Shown here: positions 15,776 to 24,082 of the stretch, piece by piece
How the letters are laid out: the number at the start of each line of letters is the position of its first letter
How positions within the stretch are numbered: position 1 is the first letter of the stretch
NCBI GenBank assembly: GCA_944368155.1
Contig: CALVWW010000002.1
Coordinates: forward strand, 220,672 to 284,671
DNA: 64,000 bases
Origin: an uncultured Clostridia bacterium
GTDB lineage: Bacteria > Bacillota > Clostridia > Christensenellales > Borkfalkiaceae
Direction of reading: 5' to 3'
Notes under the pieces: generated by a model
Told to the model about the DNA's origin: nothing
Database searches by the model: none
Seen by the model: the letters and a program-made list of their open reading frames with translations, nothing else
Position numbers and translations under genes: made by a program

Positions 15776-18460
15776 TTACGCCGCTCTGCGCTTTGAACGT
15801 ATCTTGCCTGCAACGGTACGCACGAGCTTTACAATCTCGGATACGGCGATTATCGAAAGCGACATTGCGAACACTTTGAGCCAGTCGATAATATTCAGGC
15901 CGTTGGTGTCGAACACCGTGCCGCCGAACTGAGTGATTATTATCTGCAGAACGAAGGTACCTGCAAACACGGCGAGCATGATATGGTTCTTGAGGAAATT
16001 TTTGAAGATGCTTGCATTGCCCAGCTCGCGCGCGTTGAAGGCGTTGAACAGCTGGAAGAGAACAAACAACGTGAATACCGCAGTTTCCTCATGTCCCGCC
16101 GCTATGGCAAGGAAGTTGAACTCAACCTGCAAAATCACAACCAGTGTCATGAACAGGCCGTTGACAATAATGCGTGAGAGCATATCCTTCGAAACAATGC
16201 TCGAATTCCTCGGCGTGGGGCTGCGGTCCATAAGACCGTTGCGCATGGGTTCGAGTCCGAGCGTCACCGCGGGAGGGCCGTCCATGATGAGGTTTATCCA
16301 CAGCATCTGTATTGCTGTGAAGGGGTTGCCTATGTTGAGCACAACGCAGATAAATACTATGAGCACGGACGAAAGGTTTACCGTGAGCTGGAACTGAATG
16401 AAGCGCTGGAAATTTTCATAAATTCCCCTGCCCCACTGCACGGCCTTTACAATCGTGGAGAACGAATCGTCTAAAAGCACGATGTCGCTCGCCTCTTTCG
16501 AAACTTCGGTGCCGGTTATGCCCATTGCAACGCCTACGTCGGCGTTCTTGATTGCCGGTGCGTCGTTTATGCCGTCGCCCGTTACCGCAACGACGTTACC
16601 CTGCGCTTTGAGCGCCTTTACCACGCGCATCTTTATTACGGGCGTGGAACGCGCTATTACGCGAATCTTTTTGATTATCTCGGAGAACTCCTCATCGGAG
16701 AGGTTCTCCACGTCCTTGGCCTCGACGGCTATATGCTCGTCGTCCAGAATTCCGAGCTGGGTAGCTATCGCCTTGGCGGTAATGATATTGTCGCCCGTGA
16801 GCATCTTTATGTCTATACCCGCATGGCGGCAGCGCTCTACCGCGGCAAACACGTCGGCTCGGAGCGGGTCGCTTATTACGACGAAGCCGTCGAAAATCAT
16901 GTTGCTCTCTACGAGAGCGCGTTCCTCGCCGAAGTCGTATTCGCGCTCCAAGGTGCGGTGAGCAAAGCCGATTACCCTGCCCGCCTGCGCCTGATAGGAA
17001 GCTATCGCGTCCTCGGCGGCCTTTTTATCTTCGGGAGCCATATTGCACATGGCAATTATTTTTTCGGGGCTGCCCTTTGTGTAAGCTATGACTTCTCCCA
17101 TTTCCTCCACTACCGTTGTCATGTTCTTGGTCTCGGAGGAGAAGGGGTAGCGGTGCACCTGCCTGTAGCCGCTGCGCACCGACTGATATTCCACGCCCGA
17201 CTTGTGCGCGGCAACGAGCATTGCGCACTCTGTAGGGTTGCCTATAAATTCCGTTCTGTCGCCGTTGAAGTGCACATCTGCGGTGGAATTGACGCAGAAG
17301 TTGCGCATCATAGAGGTATCTGCGGGAATTTCCGAAGGAGCGAGGCGGGTATTGCCGAGCTGCACATCGGTCACGGTCATCCTGTTCTCCGTTAAAGTTC
17401 CCGTTTTATCCGAACAGATTACGTTGATGCAGCCGACAGTTTCACACGCGACAAGTTTTTTGACGAGCGCGTTCTGCTTTGACATTTTGATAATGTTTAT
17501 CGCAAGCGTTACAGCCACTATCGTGGGCAGGCCCTCGGGAACTGCGGCGACAATAAGAACTATACTGTCGATAAACGCGGCGGAAATTTCGCGGAATATT
17601 TCTGCGCCGTCGGCGGGGAATCCGGCTACGGCAAGCTCTATTATCTGAATTATAAATATAAGAGCGGCGGCGATGGCGCCGATGAGAGTTATTAATTTGC
17701 CGAGTTTTGCAAGCTTTTCCTGAAGAGGCGTGCTCGACTTATCCTGATTTGTGAGCTCGCGTGCAATTTTGCCGAATTCGGTATTGTCGCCAACGCCCGT
17801 TATGACCGCCTTGCCAGAGCCGCCCGTTATAAAGCAACCCGAATAGAGCATATTGTGCCTTTCGGCAACGGGAGTATTTTCAGCCGCGCAAACAAAGGAC
17901 GCGTCCTTATGCACCGCCATGCTCTCACCGGTTAAAGCGCTCTCGTCGGACATGAGCTGAGTGCTCTCTATAAGTCTGCCGTCGGCGGGAAGTTTTGCGC
18001 CCGTCTCCACGCAGAGAATATCGCCGACTACCACCTCTTTCTGCGGTATCATCTTCACGTCGCCGTCGCGTATGACTTTGACGAGCGTATCCTCGCCCAT
18101 ACGCGCAAGCGCTTCGAACGCCTTGGCGCTCCTGTGTTCCATCACCACCGATATAGCGACGGAAATAACTATCGCTACGACGATGCCCACACATTCAATC
18201 CAGTCGAATTCGCCGCCCATGACCACGTTTACGATTTGCACGGCAATGGTAATGGCGAGCGCTACAAGCAGGATAATGAGCATCGGTTCGCAGATTGCTT
18301 CCCAGATACGGCGAAGAATGGACTTGGGTTTTTCGCGCGTGAACTGGTTTTCGCCGTTTGCGCGCCTGCTCTCTTCCACTTCAGCGGCAGTAAGGCCCTT
18401 GCTCGGGTCCACGCCCTTTTCGGCGAGCACGTCGCGCGATGACTGCATGTACTCTTTCAT
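15776..18460 (-). CDS. P-type cation ATPase, Ca2+ (or Mn2+) type IIA
   Basis: An ATP-driven membrane pump exporting Ca2+ or Mn2+, 894 residues from the ATG at 18460, which follows GGAGGG. Domains in order: N-terminal cation ATPase domain, two helices, actuator with LTGES, helices with the PEGLP ion-site motif, phosphorylation site CSDKTGTLTENRM, nucleotide-binding domain, hinge GDGINDAPAIKNADVG, and six C-terminal helices with NLIMDGPPAVTLG. This pattern is of the SERCA/PMCA group. The long 5' leader resembles a yybP-ykoY Mn2+ riboswitch, which favours Mn2+ or mixed Mn/Ca export (inference). Confidence 0.92.
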   Translation of the reverse strand: MKEYMQSSRDVLAEKGVDPSKGLTAAEVEESRRANGENQFTREKPKSILRRIWEAICEPMLIILLVALAITIAVQIVNVVMGGEFDWIECVGIVVAIVISVAISVVMEHRSAKAFEALARMGEDTLVKVIRDGDVKMIPQKEVVVGDILCVETGAKLPADGRLIESTQLMSDESALTGESMAVHKDASFVCAAENTPVAERHNMLYSGCFITGGSGKAVITGVGDNTEFGKIARELTNQDKSSTPLQEKLAKLGKLITLIGAIAAALIFIIQIIELAVAGFPADGAEIFREISAAFIDSIVLIVAAVPEGLPTIVAVTLAINIIKMSKQNALVKKLVACETVGCINVICSDKTGTLTENRMTVTDVQLGNTRLAPSEIPADTSMMRNFCVNSTADVHFNGDRTEFIGNPTECAMLVAAHKSGVEYQSVRSGYRQVHRYPFSSETKNMTTVVEEMGEVIAYTKGSPEKIIAMCNMAPEDKKAAEDAIASYQAQAGRVIGFAHRTLEREYDFGEERALVESNMIFDGFVVISDPLRADVFAAVERCRHAGIDIKMLTGDNIITAKAIATQLGILDDEHIAVEAKDVENLSDEEFSEIIKKIRVIARSTPVIKMRVVKALKAQGNVVAVTGDGINDAPAIKNADVGVAMGITGTEVSKEASDIVLLDDSFSTIVKAVQWGRGIYENFQRFIQFQLTVNLSSVLIVFICVVLNIGNPFTAIQMLWINLIMDGPPAVTLGLEPMRNGLMDRSPTPRNSSIVSKDMLSRIIVNGLFMTLVVILQVEFNFLAIAAGHEETAVFTLFVLFQLFNAFNARELGNASIFKNFLKNHIMLAVFAGTFVLQIIITQFGGTVFDTNGLNIIDWLKVFAMSLSIIAVSEIVKLVRTVAGKIRSKRRAA

Positions 18461-18504
18461 TAAAGCCCTCCGTTTTTTGTATGCCGCAAAAGCGGCACCG
18501 ATAT

Positions 18505-18541
18505 ACAAAAAAATACCCGTAAGCTACCTTTAAGCTTACGG
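18505..18541 (-). terminator. Riboswitch expression-platform terminator
   Basis: CGTAAGC (18534-18540 read on the minus strand) pairs with GCTTACG (18518-18524) and is followed by seven T residues. It sits between the aptamer and the ATPase start, so transcription would stop unless the aptamer prevents it. Confidence 0.7.
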
Positions 18542-18544
18542 TTC

Positions 18545-18671
18545 GAAAAGGACTCCGTATAGCCAGAAGGTTATACGTGAGTCTGATAATTTAAGGCAGG
18601 CCAGGCTTGAAGCCACGATGTTGGTTGACTGCCACTCGCCTGAATAAGCGAGCTTACTACTCCCCCACGGG
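18545..18671 (-). promoter_or_regulatory. yybP-ykoY-type (Mn2+) riboswitch candidate
   Basis: Read on the minus strand, the leader has the GGGGGAGTAG core near its 5' end (18655-18665). A CTCGC/GCGAG stem and GTCAACCAACA follow, then a long stem GACTC..GTATA / TATAC..GAGTC that carries CACG. This agrees with the two-stem yybP-ykoY architecture that senses Mn2+ and often precedes cation ATPases. A terminator stem follows directly. Confidence 0.72.
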
Positions 18672-18819
18672 ATTTAATTGTAATTAGATATTAACAAAAG
18701 TGCAGAAATTTGTCAAACGAATAAGACAAAAAATTTTTAAAAATAAGCAAAATTTTACAGCGCTGCAAATGCGGTGCAAACTCGGCGCAACCACCCTGCG
18801 CCAAAAATCCGGGCGGGGT

Positions 18820-19413
18820 TTAAACGGCGCGCGCAGTCTGCTCCTCGTCGTCGAAATGCGCCACCGCCCCCTTTGAAAGTATAGTATATTCGATAAAACG
18901 TGCGGCCTGCGCGCAGTTTACCACATATTTTACCGACTTTTTTACAATATTTTTGCCGTCGGAAATAAAAAATATCACCTTCCCGTAGTTGAGATTGCCC
19001 GAGTAAGCCCAGCCGTTCAACACAAACGCCAGTTTTGCACGCGAAGATTTTACCCCGACAATTTTATCGGCGGGAATATACTCGCGCTCTCCGCTCTTGT
19101 GGCAGAGCACGAAGAAACCGTCGTGCCGGTATGCAACGGTATACGGTGCGGCGGAGGCGCTTGTGCCGGCGTCGGAGAGGGCGCGGCGGAATATCAGCGC
19201 GCACATAACTGCGTCAAGCACGACAAGCACAGCTGTGAGCGGCCAGAACAACGCGGGTATGCTGCGGAAAAGAAACACGTTGAAAGCCTGAACGAGCACG
19301 AGAATGAATATGCTTAAAAGAATCGCAAGAAAGACTGAACCGGTTATCGCCTCTCTTTTATTTATTATCACCCTGCCTGCAAGCGGTGTGAGCTTTACTC
19401 CGTCCTCTGTCAT
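18820..19413 (-). CDS. Two-helix membrane protein with a cytoplasmic PH-like domain, unknown
   Basis: From the ATG at 19413, preceded by GGAGGG, the protein is 197 residues. Two hydrophobic helices lie at about 30-50 and 58-78. A beta-rich C-terminal domain (about 85-180) contains a GEREYIPADKIVGVKSSRAK-like strand pattern, reminiscent of bacterial PH-like proteins that sit on the membrane. That likeness is only a guess from pattern. The frame is open 76 codons upstream, but the longer form lacks a ribosome site and its extra residues look noncoding. It is flanked by intergenic DNA on both sides, so it is monocistronic. Confidence 0.55.
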   Translation of the reverse strand: MTEDGVKLTPLAGRVIINKREAITGSVFLAILLSIFILVLVQAFNVFLFRSIPALFWPLTAVLVVLDAVMCALIFRRALSDAGTSASAAPYTVAYRHDGFFVLCHKSGEREYIPADKIVGVKSSRAKLAFVLNGWAYSGNLNYGKVIFFISDGKNIVKKSVKYVVNCAQAARFIEYTILSKGAVAHFDDEEQTARAV

Positions 19414-19636
19414 TTTTCCCTCCTCCGCAACGACGGCGCAAACTTTAAACAATTTGATTTTATCACCGAAAAAAAGATATGTCAAACGGTGAAATTTTTT
19501 AGTTATGCAGCTAAATGTTATTCCAAACTGACAGTTTTTCGGGCTTGACTTGCATTTCTGCACTAAATTTACCTGATTTTTTGCAAAAAAGGTGCAAATT
19601 ACGCCTGCCCGCACTCTTTGCGGTAAAATTGAATTA

Positions 19637-19673
19637 TACATAAAAAAATCGGGCGCCTGACCGCACCCGATAG
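19637..19673 (-). terminator. Terminator of the STAS gene
   Basis: Minus strand ATCGGGTGC ... GCGCCCGAT followed by a run of seven T residues. Confidence 0.8.
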
Positions 19674-19712
19674 CATTTCTATTCAGTTTTAATCAGCTGG
19701 CGGCCCTGCCGT

Positions 19713-20015
19713 TCATTCCGCCTTGCTTATATCTATCAGGGTTGTTATACCCTGCTCGTCGAGCATATCATATAGTTGCTCACTGACATTTATCAGCGAC
19801 ATCTCCACTCCCGCAAGCTTCTTTTTTGTGGAGAGCAGCAGCATTACCCCCTCTTTGGTGAGACGCCTGACATTGCCGAAATCGATGACGAGTTTCTCAA
19901 CGCCCGAAAGACTGCTGTTTAAAAACGCCTCGGTCTGCGGCACACATTCAGAGCACACGTCACCCTCCAGCCAGATTGTGAGAACGGAGCCTTCGCGTTC
20001 GCTTTTTATATCCAT
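19713..20015 (-). CDS. STAS-domain protein, anti-sigma factor antagonist-like
   Basis: A 100-residue single STAS domain (SpoIIAA/RsbV-like). These proteins bind anti-sigma kinases or act as switch modules in the cytoplasm. The core LVIDFGNVRRLTKEGVMLLL at about residues 46-65 includes the loop before helix 2, where many antagonists carry a phosphorylatable Ser or Thr. Here the loop reads RRLTKEG, with one Thr. The ATG at 20015 follows GGAGG. No anti-sigma kinase or sigma factor is adjacent, so its partner is unknown. It may also be a stand-alone regulator of a transporter or signalling protein. Confidence 0.75.
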   Translation of the reverse strand: MDIKSEREGSVLTIWLEGDVCSECVPQTEAFLNSSLSGVEKLVIDFGNVRRLTKEGVMLLLSTKKKLAGVEMSLINVSEQLYDMLDEQGITTLIDISKAE

Positions 20016-20339
20016 AAAACCTCCGCGGCAGAGGCGCCGCACAAAAGTTATTTTGTTCAGTAAATATAACCCACGGGGAGAATTTTGTCAAGCCTTTTAC
20101 CGCCTGAAATGACATTGCAAAGGCTTAAACAAGAAAGTTTATCACATAAAACGCACGGATTCAGCGGTTGCTGCGAAAGGTCTTTTTATGTTCCCTGCGC
20201 GTTTTTGCAAAAGATTGCGCACATAATTGCCTTTTGCAGAAAAAGCCGATACAACAAAGATTATATTTGCTGCAATGCCTGCATGTGCGCGCCAGCACAC
20301 AACCCGCAAAAAAATTTTAAAAAATTTTTGATTTACCCC
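20016..20339. other. Intergenic region between the STAS gene and the long RNA
   Basis: About 320 bases, AT-rich toward the right, divergent between the STAS gene and the noncoding RNA. The only clear signal is the RNA promoter that begins at 20340. Confidence 0.4.
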
Positions 20340-20367
20340 TTGACAAACACAAAATCAATGCTATAAT
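20340..20367 (+). promoter_or_regulatory. Consensus promoter of the long RNA
   Basis: TTGACA (20340-20345), 16-base spacer, TATAAT (20362-20367): a perfect -35 and -10. The start point would be near 20374. Confidence 0.85.
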
Positions 20368-20444
20368 GAAGGTACAAAAAGATAAAAACGAACAAAAAAT
20401 GTTAGCGCTAAACATTTTGACCAATAACTTTGAAGAGGTAAAAG

Positions 20445-20459
20445 ATGAAGTTCAAGTAG
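20445..20459 (+). CDS. Possible 4-residue mini-ORF (MKFK)
   Basis: ATG AAG TTC AAG TAG preceded by GAGGT at 4-5 bases spacing, inside the long RNA. It is too short to stand alone and is listed because two better mini-ORFs follow. Confidence 0.25.
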   Translation: MKFK

Positions 20460-20553
20460 CCCCGAAAGGGGGTCAATGTTATACCGTAGAGCGGGAAGCG
20501 CAACGCGTACCGCCCGTTGATATAAATTGAATAGCAAGAAGGAGGTAAAAACC

Positions 20554-20595
20554 ATGACTAAAAAAATTCTTTACTTCCGCAAAGCTACTACGTAA
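20554..20595 (+). CDS. 13-residue leader-type peptide MTKKILYFRKATT
   Basis: A complete mini-ORF with a near-perfect ribosome site (AAGGAGGT, 7 bases before ATG) inside the long RNA. It is basic and ends in RKATT, as some regulatory arrest or leader peptides do. No known leader peptide was recognised. Strong initiation on so short a frame suggests translation matters for regulation or RNA processing. Confidence 0.45.
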   Translation: MTKKILYFRKATT

Positions 20596-20612
20596 TCAAG
20601 GAGGGTAGTCCA

Positions 20613-20645
20613 ATGAACAGTTTTACCCGGGAGACCTTATTCTGA
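20613..20645 (+). CDS. 10-residue leader-type peptide MNSFTRETLF
   Basis: A second mini-ORF, 17 bases after the first, with AAGGAGGG placed 7-8 bases before its ATG. The tandem arrangement suggests coupled translation. The function is unknown. Confidence 0.4.
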   Translation: MNSFTRETLF

Positions 20646-21101
20646 AAACACGGTTTTAATTTCGCAGGGATTTAAATCGGTTTTCGAAAATCGGGTCTGA
20701 AAGCCGGCCGACCGCACGGAACAGAAGATGAGCGGAGCAATCCTGAACTAATTTTTAAATAATTCAAACGACCGCAACTTGATGAAAATATTCGTACAAA
20801 GAAATTTTTGAGTGACTGAAAGAAAGGACTTTCAAATTCCGGATACGAAAATTCTGACAGACGGAAAGTTAAAAACAATTTGCCCGATATTTAAATTGAG
20901 GCGCGGAAGCCTGATTTATTAAAAATAAGATTGAGGATAGTTCCACTCCCCTTTAAAGCCGCAAGGAAGAGCGATTTGAAGATGCGAGGGACGGAAACTA
21001 AGAGATTTAACCTGTATGGCGTTTGCCGCAAGTGCATATGATGGCACCGTAAACAGCGGAAGCGGGTCTCGAAATTAAAATTTAATAACTTTGTAAACAA
21101 T

Positions 21102-21131
21102 ACCTGCACAGACGTAATTGTGCAGGTTTTT
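21102..21131 (+). terminator. Terminator of the long RNA
   Basis: ACCTGCACA / TGTGCAGGT arms with an 8-base loop, then TTTTTGTG. Confidence 0.85.
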
Positions 21132-21731
21132 GTGCCCGAGTTGCCGATTTACGGGAAGGCGCGCATTCCCCCACCGCTGAAATGTTTGCAAAATCGGTCG
21201 AGCAGAGGGTTACAAAAATATAAGAGCCGCGGGGCAGATGAAACTCCACGCACAAAACAAGCAGGTATTATTTAAAAATTACGGTGCACGGTAATTCATC
21301 TGAATGCAAATTAGCGGACCCTGCGCCTTTAGAAGACTTTTTTATTAAAGCTGCGGAGCATTCCGCAAACAACATGAACGGCGCGACGCCGTGCAACTCA
21401 CCGGGACAGGAATTTTGTCGCAGACGGAAGCAAAAGAGCCTTAAAGCCGCAATGTTGCGGCAAAGAAAATCAGCGCAGTGCAGCACGGAAGCGTGCGGGA
21501 TTTGGGCACCCGCAAAGCTGCATAAATTTAAGGTCTGCGGGGAGGATGAGGCTATTCCCTCTCCGCCTGCCGTTTGCGAATCATGTATCACCTGTGCGGA
21601 AATTCCGCACAGGTGATATTTTTTGTTTACACGTTATTATATTTGCGCGGGATGCCCGTCTTTGCATAATATGCGCCGCGAAACGAGTAATCGTAATGCA
21701 GCCGAAGATTTACCGCGGCATTTTAACGCGG
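21132..21731. other. 600-base noncoding stretch, possibly a second structured RNA
   Basis: No credible gene on either strand. The plus strand has a GCGGGGAGG/CCTCTCCGC stem at about 21537-21566, a GCGGCA/GCCGC stem near 21446-21461, and a strong terminator at its right part. I found no promoter as good as the one before the long RNA. Confidence 0.35.
21587..21626 (+). terminator. Strong terminator, 15-bp perfect arms
   Basis: ATCACCTGTGCGGAA (21587-21601) and TTCCGCACAGGTGAT (21603-21617), followed by ATTTTTTG on the plus strand. It implies a plus-strand transcript ending here. Confidence 0.8.
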
Positions 21732-22598
21732 TCAACTCTGCTCTTCAAGCAAAGAGAGCACGTTTAAATCGGCGGAAATGCAAACCGATTGCGCGGCTAT
21801 TTCTTCGGGTGCGTATGCCATGTCGAGATTGATGCACGCATAGCGCGCATTTTTATTTTTATACGTCATCCGCCAGAAAGGATATTTTATAATCACAGGC
21901 GTATTCATGCCTACTCCGAGCTCGAGAAAGAGAATGCGGCCGCCTGAATTCCGGTCTAAAAATTTATTGTACCTGGCGCACGCCGCATGCCAGCCCTCGT
22001 CCTCTACAAACTTGTCGTCGGCGCGCAGATTCAATGTCATTTCCCTGCCGCACACCGGACAACGGGGAATGAGCCGCGCGGGTATCTTCATATCCCTCTG
22101 CTCCCTCACCATTGCGCGCACGGCTGCCTCGTTATCATAAGTTTTATTGCAGCATGGCCCCGAACACTGAAAAAGGCCGTAGTCGCCCTGTGTATAAAAC
22201 AGCCTGTCTTTATCGAACCCCGCTACCTGAAAGCGATGGTCTACGTTTGTGGTGATGACAAAATAATTTTTATGCTTCACAAGCCGCAAAAGGCTGTCGT
22301 AAACCCCGCCGGCAGGCTGGTCGTAACGGTTCACAAAGATATAGCGCGACCAGAACGCCCAGAACTCCTCGCGCGAAGGGAAGGGATAGAATCCGCCCGT
22401 ATACATATCGTGAAAACCAAACTTTTTTTCGAAATCGGAAAAATATTTTTCGAACCTCGCTCCCGAATAGGTAAAGCCCGCGGCGGCAGAAAGTCCGGCA
22501 CCCGCGCCTATCAATACCGCCTCGGCTCCATTCAGCCAGCTTCCTAACTTTTTGAGTTTTCCGTAAATTTCATCCGCCTTAGGCAAGTTCATGTTCAT
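21732..22598 (-). CDS. Class M sirtuin (SirTM), probable protein ADP-ribosyltransferase
   Basis: A 288-residue sirtuin of the macrodomain-linked class, which in Staphylococcus and Streptococcus attaches ADP-ribose to lipoylated GcvH-L rather than deacetylating. Seen here: the NAD loop GAGAGLSAAAGFTYSG, TTNVDHRF in place of the usual TQNID, and FYTQGDYGLFQC, where Gln stands where deacetylases have the catalytic His. Zinc cysteines follow (CSGPCC and CPVCG), then LELGVGMNTPVIIKYPFW. It overlaps the end of the macrodomain gene by about 20 bases, so the two are translated together. No GcvH-L or lipoate ligase gene is nearby, so the substrate is unknown here. Confidence 0.88.
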   Translation of the reverse strand: MNMNLPKADEIYGKLKKLGSWLNGAEAVLIGAGAGLSAAAGFTYSGARFEKYFSDFEKKFGFHDMYTGGFYPFPSREEFWAFWSRYIFVNRYDQPAGGVYDSLLRLVKHKNYFVITTNVDHRFQVAGFDKDRLFYTQGDYGLFQCSGPCCNKTYDNEAAVRAMVREQRDMKIPARLIPRCPVCGREMTLNLRADDKFVEDEGWHAACARYNKFLDRNSGGRILFLELGVGMNTPVIIKYPFWRMTYKNKNARYACINLDMAYAPEEIAAQSVCISADLNVLSLLEEQS

Positions 22599-23334
22599 AA
22601 ATATCCTCGTCCTCCGCTGTAAACACATTAAAGACGACCTTCAGGCTGTTGCAGCAGCTTTTAAGCCAGTCCTTTACCGTTGAAACTGCGAGGGCGCACG
22701 CCTCATCCTTCGGGTAGCCGTATACGCCCGTGGAAATACAGCAGAAAACAATCGAGCCTAGCCCCATCTCCTTTGCCTTGTTCAGGCACGAGAGATAGCA
22801 GTTTTTAAGGTCTGCTCTGTTTGTATCGGTGACCTTTCCATCTACCTGCGGCCCTACGGTGTGGAAAATATATCTGCACGGCAGATTGTAGCCTTTGGTG
22901 ACGCGCACCCTGCCGTTCGGCTCAAGCGAGCCGTTCATCATTCCGTTGCAGTCCAGCCGCACCTGCACGCCGGCGGCCGAATGAATTGCATTATCTATGC
23001 AACCGTGAAGCGGGATAAAACAGCCGAGCAAAGCGCAGTTGCATGCATTGACAACGGCATCGGCGTTGAGACGGGTAATATCTCCCCGCCAGAGCGCAAT
23101 ATTGCCGTTGTATTTCAACTTGCCTGCATCAACCACTCCCCGCTCGCGAGTGCGGGCTGAGAGATATTCATCCTGCAGTTGCAAAAAATCATCGCTCACG
23201 GGCTCGGGCGGCCGTACGTTGCACAGCGCGCGGAAATAACCGGGCTTTTGCCCGTCGGTAAGCGGGGGCGCTTTTTCGCCGCGCTCCGCACTCAGGATAT
23301 CAATGAGTTTATCAAGTACAGTGCCGTAATTCAT
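22579..23334 (-). CDS. Zinc-dependent macrodomain ADP-ribosylhydrolase (Zn-Macro)
   Basis: Removes ADP-ribose from proteins modified by its partner SirTM, making a reversible signal. The diagnostic zinc and catalytic block LLGCFIPLHGCIDNAIHSAAG lies near residues 100-120, split here as LLGCFIPLHGC and IDNAIH. NACNCALLG and CCISTGVYGYPKDEA are the substrate loops. An N-terminal helical extension of about 65 residues is typical of this class. The start is uncertain: ATG at 23334 (used here, 251 residues) or TTG at 23346. It lies 61 bases after the ferredoxin-type gene and overlaps SirTM, so a three-gene operon is likely. Confidence 0.9.
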   Translation of the reverse strand: MNYGTVLDKLIDILSAERGEKAPPLTDGQKPGYFRALCNVRPPEPVSDDFLQLQDEYLSARTRERGVVDAGKLKYNGNIALWRGDITRLNADAVVNACNCALLGCFIPLHGCIDNAIHSAAGVQVRLDCNGMMNGSLEPNGRVRVTKGYNLPCRYIFHTVGPQVDGKVTDTNRADLKNCYLSCLNKAKEMGLGSIVFCCISTGVYGYPKDEACALAVSTVKDWLKSCCNSLKVVFNVFTAEDEDIYEHELA

Positions 23335-23395
23335 AAAATTTTCCAACGCCTCAGATGGTACGAATCTGCTTCAGTCTATGTGCGCCGTCTGACTT

Positions 23396-24019
23396 TTAGT
23401 TCTTTAAAATGACGGCTCCGCAGGGACATACGGCCTTACAATTGCCGCAGCGCAGGCAGTGTTCCCCGTCTATCCGGGCACCGCTGTCGCCGAATATTAT
23501 ACAGTTCTGCGGACAGACCTCCCTGCATTTACCGCACAGCACACATTCTTTTGTTATCGAATATCCGTATTCTGCGGCCGGCTGACCGCCGAAAACAAAA
23601 TCATTCCGCACAACAGGCAATTTTGAAAGGTCGAATATCTCGCCTTTGCCGCGGTACAATCTGAACGCCGCAAGTGCCGTGCGCGAAGCCTCGTCGGGAT
23701 ATATTTTATACATGTATCTGTTTTTGTCAAGCAGTGTTGAGAGCTCTTCGCGCCCTAACTCTTCTATGCAACCGCTGACCGACACCGCAACGCGTGTAAG
23801 CGTCGAATCGCCCTTTATCCCCGTGAGCGAAACGTGTGGGCGGGTTTTGAGGCGGGCATACAGACTCTTGCCGCGCGCCGTTAAAAAATACAGTCCTCCG
23901 GCGTCACAGTCCATTATATCTACGGCGCAGGTCACGGCATTGCCGCCGTCATCCACCGTGGCCATGACTACGGTATGAATGTCGTCGCGTAAAAATTTAA
24001 AAATTTCAACAGTCTGCAT
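23396..24019 (-). CDS. Pyridoxamine-phosphate-oxidase-like flavin protein with two 4Fe-4S clusters
   Basis: A 207-residue fusion. The N-terminal split-barrel (about 1-130) resembles FMN-binding pyridoxamine 5'-phosphate oxidase-like proteins. The C-terminal domain (about 150-207) is a bacterial-type ferredoxin with two clusters: CVLCGKCREVCPQNC and CLRCGNCKAVCPCG. It would pass electrons between a flavin and an iron-sulfur carrier in the cytoplasm. It heads the macrodomain-SirTM operon. In other bacteria extended SirTM operons also contain flavin oxidoreductases, so a redox link is plausible (inference). A hairpin lies just upstream at 24040-24064. Confidence 0.85.
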   Translation of the reverse strand: MQTVEIFKFLRDDIHTVVMATVDDGGNAVTCAVDIMDCDAGGLYFLTARGKSLYARLKTRPHVSLTGIKGDSTLTRVAVSVSGCIEELGREELSTLLDKNRYMYKIYPDEASRTALAAFRLYRGKGEIFDLSKLPVVRNDFVFGGQPAAEYGYSITKECVLCGKCREVCPQNCIIFGDSGARIDGEHCLRCGNCKAVCPCGAVILKN

Positions 24020-24082
24020 ATCCGCACTCCTTGTTTTTGCGGCGGCGCAAAATTATTGCGCCGCACACGCTCTCTTATTTAA

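Larger units (their letters stand above)
20374..21131 (+). ncRNA. Candidate long structured noncoding RNA with mini-ORF leader
   Basis: The unit runs from a perfect promoter to a terminator (21102-21131), about 750 nt, and holds no conventional gene. The 5' 270 nt carry three tiny ORFs, two with excellent ribosome sites. Many local hairpins are visible: AAATGTT/AACATTT at 20398, CCCC-GAAA-GGGG at 20460, CGGTTTT-CG-AAAATCG at 20678, GGTC/GACC at 20695, TGAAAG/CTTTCA at 20816-20833, and AGGC/GCCT at 20899. A longer-range TTCGTA/TACGAA pairing is possible at 20791 and 20844. Large RNAs such as ROOL, OLE or GOLLD fall in this size range, but I could not match any consensus. It could also be an operon of leader peptides with a decayed downstream gene. 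Confidence 0.5.

Noticed and set aside
20374..21131. tmRNA, RNase P RNA or a group II intron in the long RNA region
   Set aside because: No tRNA-like ends, no RNase P core and no intron-encoded protein or GTGYG boundary.
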